Assembly: GCA_963575745.1 (NCBI GenBank) | Contig: CAUYUJ010012658.1 | Span: 382,716 to 446,715 of the forward strand | DNA length: 64,000 nucleotides | Direction: 5' to 3' | DNA from: Prorocentrum cordatum | Taxonomy: Eukaryota > Sar > Dinophyceae > Prorocentrales > Prorocentraceae | Shown here: in pieces, positions 58,936-64,000 of the stretch | Position numbering within the stretch: the stretch's first letter is position 1 | Layout: every line of letters begins with the position of its first letter | The notes under the pieces: generated by a model | Told to the model about the DNA's origin: nothing | Seen by the model: only the letters and a program-made list of their open reading frames with translations | Database searches by the model: none | Made by a program: the position numbers and the translations under genes

Positions 58936-59510
58936 CAGCGCCCCGCCTGAGACATCCTCACAATCTGCGGTGTGTGTGTGTGAGATACATCAGACAATGA
59001 GAAGGTCTGAGTACGAGCAGGTCTGAGTATGAGTAAGTATGGGAACAAGTCTGTGCATTAGTTAGTCTTAGTCCTAAATCTGGGGCCAAAGCCTGCGTCC
59101 ATAATAGGTCTGCGTATGAGCAGGTCTGAGTATGAGTAATGTTGTGTGTCTGGGTATGAGTAAGTCTGAGTGTGAGTCAGTCTGAGTATGAGTATGTCTG
59201 GGTATGAGGAGGAGAGGGGAGGAGAAGGAGAAGAAGGAGAAGTCGGCGGCGTCCAAGAAATAACAAGAAACCCATCTTAGGATATGGGGAAGGAAAAGGT
59301 CTGAGTACGAGCAGGTCTGAGTATGAGTAAGTCTGGGAACAAGTCTGAGTATTAGTCTGGGCATGAGTAAGTCTCAGCATGAGTAACTCTGAGTAGGAGT
59401 AGGTCTGAGTATGAGTAGGTCTGAGTATGAGTAAGTTTGTGTCTGAGTAAGTCTGGGTATGAGTAAATATGAGTGTGAGTAAGTCTGGGTATGAGGGGGA
59501 GGAGAAGGAG
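58936..59510 (+). repeat. GTCTGAGTATGAGTAAG short tandem array
   Basis: Units of about 15-20 bp, the mirror of 55,255-55,450. Interrupted at 59,205-59,295 by a repeat I copy. Confidence 0.95.
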
Positions 59511-59680
59511 AAGAGGGAGAATGAGTAGGAGGCGTCCAAATAATAACAATAACCCCATCTTAGGATATGGCGAATAGCAAGAGAGGAGGAGAGGGGAGCA
59601 GAAGGAGAAGGAGGAGAAGTCGGCTGCGTCCAAGAAAAAACAATCCCCCCATCTTAGGATATGGGGAATAAGAGGAATTA
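59205..59680 (+). repeat. Repeat I, three copies
   Basis: GAGGAGAAG-rich purine stretch, GGCGTCCAA(G/A)(A/T)AATAACAA and CCCCATCTTAGGATATGG(G/C)GA, at 59,210-59,292, 59,490-59,575 and 59,580-59,670. Inverted or partial copies are at 48,895-48,990, 41,030-41,098 and 34,480. Confidence 0.9.
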
Positions 59681-60171
59681 AAATAAGAGGAAGCTCCATG
59701 AAATCTGGGGAGATAGCATGGCCCCCGTCATGATATTCCCCCCCCCCCCCGGTCATCACCCACCTCTCGGCCGAACCCGAGTAATTGGGGGGACGCGACT
59801 GGCATCCCCCAGGAAGCCCGCGACGAGGCGCGGCCGAGCAGCTCCGAACGACGAAAACCGTTCGGAGACCTTCTCGCGGGAACCCACGGGGCCCCCAACG
59901 CTTTCCGACCCGGGCCCGATGTGAACCGGCTGTACGGTACACGTGTGGGAGCCGACTTGGACCGGACTCGCACCTCACAAGGGAGACGAGAAGAGCGAGG
60001 GGGCGGGGGCACGGGAAGGGCGAGGAGGAGGAGGAAGGGCCAACGGCGGTCCAAACGTGATCCACATGCAGGAGAAAGCTGGCTCCAAGGTCGCCGCCCA
60101 AGGCCCCCATGAACGGACATCGAACCCCCGGCGAGGATGCCCCAAACGAGAGACAAACGGGTATAGAACCA
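59681..60171. other. Unassigned stretch with C-run
   Basis: A C-run at 59,739-59,750, a GGGCGGGGGCACGGG patch near 60,000, otherwise non-repetitive GC-rich sequence. - strand frames look Arg/Pro-rich; no gene is supported. Confidence 0.4.
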
Positions 60172-60305
60172 TAAACTTTTGGAGGTCCCCGCGGATTTCT
60201 GGCTCTGCGCCGGACCCCCGTCCCTGGAGCGCGGAGCGCGCCAGGGGCGGCGCCAGAGACGCCGCCAGGGGGCCCCAGCGCAGATCCAAGAAACCTTCGC
60301 GGACC
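60172..60305. mobile_element. FB-GC fold-back, copy
   Basis: Left AACTTTTGGAGGTCCCCGCG, ATTTCTGGCTCTGCGCCGG; core GCGCGGAGCGCGCCAGGGGC; right CCCCAGCGCAGATCCAAGAA, CCTTCGCGGACC. Confidence 0.8.
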
Positions 60306-60650
60306 AGGTGGCCGTTTTCGTACTCGGCGTTCGACATTGGGCGGAAGGGGGGGGGGGAGGGGGGGGGGTTGGCTCCAGACCTCTGCTTAGTGCGACTGGT
60401 TGGGACAGTGCTCCCATGGGGAATCCTATGGGGAGGCGGTGCCCCCGTGCTTGCCCCACCCGCTTGGAACAGGAGCCAAGAACAGCCAAGATCTGCTCCA
60501 TCGGGGGGAAAGGGCCCGCGCCGCTCTGCAAGACAGGGAATAGTTCAGCCAACGATCGCCAGCGAACGTTGCTGCTCATGCCGTTGTTTACTCTCCGGCC
60601 AGGGCCGCGCGCGCGCCGCCCCACTGGTGAGGGGCAACGGCAGGGGGGGG
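60306..60650. other. Unassigned spacer with G-runs
   Basis: G-runs at 60,347-60,369 and 60,643-60,651; no gene. Confidence 0.45.
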
Positions 60651-60654
60651 GGAC

Positions 60655-60815
60655 TGGCATGGGGATGCATCGACCTGGAATCGTCGATACATCACCGATA
60701 GGTCGGCGATAGGCCTCCGATTGTGAATCCGAACCTTCCTGGGCAGGTTGACGCTATCGGGCCCCTATCGGCGATCAATGGGCGATTGGGGGTCGATGCA
60801 TTCCCCCCCTATTGG
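60655..60815. repeat. Dispersed repeat R, copy
   Basis: GATGCATCGACCTGGAATCG, TCGATACATCACCGATAGG, CGGCGATAGGCCTCCGATTG, GAACCTTCCTGGGCAGGTTG and GGGGTCGATGCATTCCCCCC; shared with 47,815 and 22,045. Confidence 0.85.
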
Positions 60816-60817
60816 GG

Positions 60818-60935
60818 AAACCAAGAGGTATCGATACTGCTACTCCCCAGACCTCTCCCGGGGTGCGTCCTGACCCGAATTCCGAGGCGAATCCGGCGGT
60901 GGCGACGAGGGCCTCCCCCAAGGCCCCCCAAAAAG
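60818..60935. repeat. Dispersed repeat M, copy
   Basis: ACCAAGAGGTATCGATACTG, TACTCCCCAGACCTCTCCCG and GGCGGTGGCGACGAGGGCCT, as at 19,155 and 20,948. Confidence 0.85.
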
Positions 60936-60989
60936 GGGTAAACGGGCGAAGGGTGGAGAGGTATGGGTACCTTTATTTTCTCCTCTGAC

Positions 60990-61349
60990 CTATGCCATCC
61001 CACCCCTTCGTCTTGCCGTCGCTCGGACGTCCATTTCCCGTGCATGTGTCGGTTTCGTGCGTGCTTCTTCTGCCCGATGGTCCAGGACGGTCCTAGATGG
61101 TTCTCGCCGAGAAAAAATGCACACGTCCGAGCGATGCTAAGCCGCTGCCCCCGAGCTGGGCACCAGGCCCGCGGGCTCCACGCGCCAGCCCGCCGCGGCC
61201 GCCCGGCGCAGGCCGCGCGGCGGCCCGCCGCAGGCGCCGCGCGCGGCCGCGGGGAGGCCCGCCGAGCACCGGCGCGCCGGGGCCGCGCGCCCGACGGCCG
61301 CGCGGCGCGGCGGCCCACCGCTCGCCAGCGCTCGCGGAGGGCCCTTCCC
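60990..61349. repeat. Paralogous segment S, copy 1
   Basis: 61,070-61,140 (CTGCCCGATGGTCCAGGACG, GTCCTAGATGGTTCTCGCCG, CGAGCGATGC) parallels 62,145-62,215, and in both cases very GC-rich sequence (GCGGCCGCGG-type) follows. The - strand frames (61,349-61,140) are Ala/Arg/Gly/Pro-rich with G/C third positions and could be an exon, but composition alone can produce this. Confidence 0.5.
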
Positions 61350-61574
61350 TGAGTGGGCCCTGGAAACGACAAGGCCGCTTTTATACCAGTTCTGTTTTGC
61401 CGTGTCTGTTGCCGGTTCCTTCGCCGTTTTTTGACCGGTTCCGGCTCCGGTTCCAATCCTGGAGCCGTTCTTTTTGCCGTTTCCGGTCGCCGTTTTTGTT
61501 GCCGTTTCCATCTCCAAGGGACATTGTTTTGGAAACGGTGAACAAACGGCCCTGCCGTTTCCGGGGCCCACTAA
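61350..61574. mobile_element. Inverted-repeat element FB-T with ~10-bp target duplication
   Basis: 225 bp. Left TGAGTGGGCCCTGGAAACGA and CAAGGCCG pair with right CGGCCCTGCCGTTTCCGGGG and CCCACTAA. Flanks ggcccttccc (61,340-61,349) and ggtccttccc (61,575-61,584) agree at 9 of 10. The interior is built of degenerate GCCGTTT/CCGGTTCC words. Confidence 0.85.
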
Positions 61575-61584
61575 GGTCCTTCCC

Positions 61585-62110
61585 CGTGCAGTCTTCGACT
61601 TCGGGCGTGTCTTTTGGCTGCTCGCATCGAGTGCGCGCAAACCCCCAGAGGACCGCAGATGCTCGAGTCGAATCGAATGGGTGCTCAGTGGGTCCTACAG
61701 GGCCCACTGAGGACCCATGACAAACCCCCCATGACTCCCCATGTAGGCCACCCCGTCTAGACCACCCCATTGATCGGGGGGGCACGCAAACATGGATTAG
61801 CGATCCATGGACTTGGCGCGCGGTCGATCCATGGATCGGCGGGGGAGGTGCCCTCCCCAAAATGCGGCCGGTGCCGCCTCGTTCGGCGGCGGAAGTCCGC
61901 GATGTCTCATGGAAACGTGACCCGTCGCGAATCCACGCCTCCTTGATCCATGCTTGCGACCGCCTGATCGACTGCGGGACACTTCCACGTCTGAGCGCTT
62001 CCCCCCCCGCCTCCCCTCGCGCGGTCGCCCTCGTCTCCGGTCCCTTCCTCTCGCACGCCGGACCATTCGCCCTTCGGTGGCCCGGATTGGCCCCACGCTG
62101 GAGCGGACTG
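61585..62110. other. Unassigned; short palindromes
   Basis: 61,690-61,722 (CAGTGGGTCC / GGGCCCACTG) is a short inverted pair resembling FB-T ends. GATCCATGGA words lie at 61,805-61,835. No gene. Confidence 0.45.
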
Positions 62111-62420
62111 CCTCTGCCTCGCCGCAGACAGAAACACAAGTGCTTGATATGCACGATGAGTCAGGATGCTCCTCGATGGTCCTCGCCGAGGGCAACCCGT
62201 CTGCGAGCGATGCCGAGGCCGCGGGCCGCGGCGGCCGCGGGGAGGCGCGCGGCGGCCGAGGCCGCGGCAGGCCGCGGGCCCGCGGGGCCGCGAGCGGCGC
62301 GGCGGGCCGCGGGGCGCAGCATGGGCGCGCGCGCGCGGGGGCGCCGGCCGCCCGGGGCGGGCCGGGGAGCGGCGCGCGCACTCTGGGCGGCTGGGGCTGC
62401 GCCGTGTCGGCGCCGACTCG
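62111..62420. repeat. Paralogous segment S, copy 2
   Basis: GATGCTCCTCGATGGTCCTC, GCCGAGGGCAACCC and GCGAGCGATGCCGAGGC correspond to copy 1, again followed by GCGGCCGCGGGG-type sequence. Confidence 0.5.
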
Positions 62421-62665
62421 CCCCTGACTCGACGCGGGCTCGACGCTGGCTCGACGCTGATTGGAGGCCAGTTCGACGCTGATCCGACGCTAGTTCGACG
62501 CTAGCCCGACGCTAATCGACCCTGGTTCGACGAATCTTGACGCTAGTTCGACGCTCATCGACGCTAATTCGATGCTGGTCGACGCTGCTTCGACGCCAAG
62601 TCGGCGCTGATTCGGCGCGAATCGGCGCCAATCGACGAAGATCGGCGCAGCCTCGGCGCTGTCTC
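62421..62665. repeat. TTCGACGCTA/GTCGACGCT short repeats
   Basis: About fifteen degenerate 13-17-bp units (GTTCGACGCTAGTTCGACGC and similar), drifting to TCGGCGC at the 3' end. Related words occur at 41,938-42,016. Confidence 0.85.
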
Positions 62666-62976
62666 ATCGATTACCGAGCGCTGGTCGAGGCGAGCGTACT
62701 CGAAAGACGGAGGTGGAGGGTATGCGAGGCTCCCATGATTTGCCACCGAACAAATCCACACTAGCTACGGCAGGTTCGTGTCGTGCCGGCTTCGGCGTTG
62801 GTCTCTGACACCGCGGGGATCGTTCCACCTTGAACGATCGGCTGTCTCCGAAACGTCAGGTCGTTCAACATCGACCGACTCTGGGTCGCCGGCGGCATCA
62901 CGGCGGCGGCGGCGGGGTCGCCACTGCTCGACACGACGCGACGCTGGGGGCCTCTTAGACGGGGATCGGGTAGATT
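62666..62976. repeat. Host repeat, empty-site copy
   Basis: 62,785-62,945 is colinear with 23,105-23,139 plus 23,348-23,470 (CTGACACCGCGGGGATCGTT, CACCTTGAACGATCGGC, CATCGACCGACTCTGGGTCG, CCGGCGGC) and lacks both TIR-7a and the telomere-like repeat. Confidence 0.88.
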
Positions 62977-63226
62977 AGAGGCCTCCTATATGGGGTCGGA
63001 GTAGATGGGGTCGGAGGATCGCGCCGCATCGCCGATACATCGGCGATGCATCGGCGACGCATCGGCGATGCCTCGGAGATGCACCCGCGATGCAACGTCG
63101 ACGTCGGCGATGCATCGGCGACGTCCGCGTGAACGAAATCGGGCTGCACATCGAGCCACATCGCCGATGCATCGGCGATGCGGCGCACTCCTCCGACCCG
63201 CTCTACTCCGACATCTAGGAGGCCTA
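62977..63226. mobile_element. FB-CATCG, copy 6
   Basis: Ends AGAGGCCTCCTATATGGGG and CTCCGACATCTAGGAGGCCTA. Many CATCGGCGATGCATCGGCGA words; inner GAACGAAATCGGGCTGCACA. Flanking tagatt at about 62,971-62,976 and 63,228-63,233 may be a 6-bp target duplication. Confidence 0.88.
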
Positions 63227-63770
63227 GATAGATTGGGTCGGAAGATCGCGCCGCATCGCCGAGGCATCGCTGGTGCCCGGTGCGGAGCAAATCCCCCCCC
63301 CGGATCGCTCCTCCTCGAGGGGTGCTGTGCTGGCGGCACCGGCGGCGCGGGCTGGTACGACACCCTAGCGTTGCACGAAGCCCCAGGAGAACCCTGCAAG
63401 CACCGCCAGGGAGGGCCGGTACAGCCCCTCGGGATGATGGGACCCCTGGGATGTTCGGGGCAGGTACTTGGATCATCGCGGGGGGTGCCAACGGGGATAG
63501 TTATCTGTGGATGCTACGGTGGGTTGTAGCTGGCCTACCCTAGCTTTCACGTGGGTTGCAAATGCCCTACGCGGCTAAAGGGGGTTGACAATCCTGGCTA
63601 AATGGGCTCCGCCCCCTTACTGGAGGTATCGAACCCCCTAAGCCATGTTGGGCCCTCGTCACACACTGAATAGCTAGATTTTGGCAACAAATGGGCCACC
63701 TCGGCATTGACTCATACCCCGATATCCCCTCAGCAAACCCCCGCGCCGAGTTGTAGGGGCGACGCGCAGC
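63227..63770. other. Unassigned stretch
   Basis: 63,235-63,265 repeats a piece of the FB-CATCG end (GGGTCGGAAGATCGCGCCGC). The rest is non-repetitive and without a recognised gene. Confidence 0.4.
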
Positions 63771-64000
63771 AGGAGGAGGGTGAGGGAAAGTGCTTATCCG
63801 GAGGCGAGGGGGGGGAGAAGGAGGGAGAGGCGGGGGAGGGAATGTATTGCGTAGGTGCGAGGAGGGGATAGGATGGATGGGAGTGTCACCAGCACCATGG
63901 CGAGAAATGGCAATGAGGAAGAAGGCGAGAAGAAGAAGGAGGAGGATAAGGAGGTGCTGTCATCCAGAGGCTACAAAAGGGGAACCTGATGATAATAAAT
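63771..64000. repeat. GA-rich low-complexity end
   Basis: GGAGGA, GAGAAGGAGG and related purine-rich words to the end of the window, with short AT-containing breaks. Confidence 0.6.

Noticed and set aside
61137-62381. Ala/Arg/Gly/Pro-rich frames on both strands as genes
   Set aside because: Composition of GCGGCCGCGG-rich DNA opens all frames; no motif and no boundary supports one over another.

Overview
The window looks like nuclear DNA of a dinoflagellate. Four observations support this. There is an interstitial block of the plant/dinoflagellate-type telomere repeat CCCTAAA at 23,467-23,600. Two places carry degenerate copies of the 22-nt dinoflagellate spliced leader (8,081-8,121 on +, 17,765-17,801 on -). 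LINE retrotransposons show the domain order typical of dinoflagellates. Finally, GC-rich, repeat-laden DNA surrounds short, sparse coding pieces with strong G/C third-position bias. Species cannot be told from the sequence. No intact protein-coding gene of known function was recognised, and no tRNA, rRNA or CRISPR array was seen. Most long open frames here are products of tandem repeats.

Layout. 1-6.4 kb: an 88-bp satellite in both orientations, purine/pyrimidine tracts, a ~100-130-bp GC-rich array and a long GAT microsatellite. 8.1-14.4 kb: LINE-1, a nearly complete but decayed + strand LINE (spliced-leader relics, RanBP2-like finger, coiled coil, endonuclease, reverse transcriptase with YTDD, RNase H, zinc tail), with a fold-back element inserted in its endonuclease. 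15.5-17.8 kb: a lower-GC segment headed on the - strand by tandem spliced-leader relics. 18-28 kb: dense nested MITE-like and fold-back elements, the telomere-like block and short candidate exons. 28-34.4 kb: many short-period arrays (18, ~10, 14 and 77 bp, TATGG). 35.0-36.6 kb: an AT-richer - strand gene of unknown function, frameshifted. 36.7-38.0 kb: a ~200-bp array with a hairpin in each unit. 38.9-40.0 kb: a probable two-exon - strand gene end. 40.3-48.9 kb: more arrays, elements, a LINE ORF1 fragment (45.6-46.7 kb) and candidate exons. 49.4-55.3 kb: LINE-2, a second - strand LINE of another lineage, split by about 530 bp of nearly pure G. 55.3-59.6 kb: a large imperfect inverted repeat built of tandem units. 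59.6-64 kb: paralogous segments, a further inverted-repeat element with target duplication, and a fold-back element.

How the parts relate. The LINEs are decayed (many frameshifts, changed catalytic boxes) and probably immobile, but they record mobilisation. LINE-1 has spliced-leader relics at its 5' end, as expected if trans-spliced transcripts were copied back. Five non-autonomous element families have recognisable terminal inverted repeats and target-site duplications of 6, 7, 8 or about 10 bp; a paralogous empty site proves one insertion, and restored frame in LINE-1 supports another. No transposase for any of them lies in the window. Candidate host exons are short, all but one on the - strand, and separated by repeat-filled DNA.
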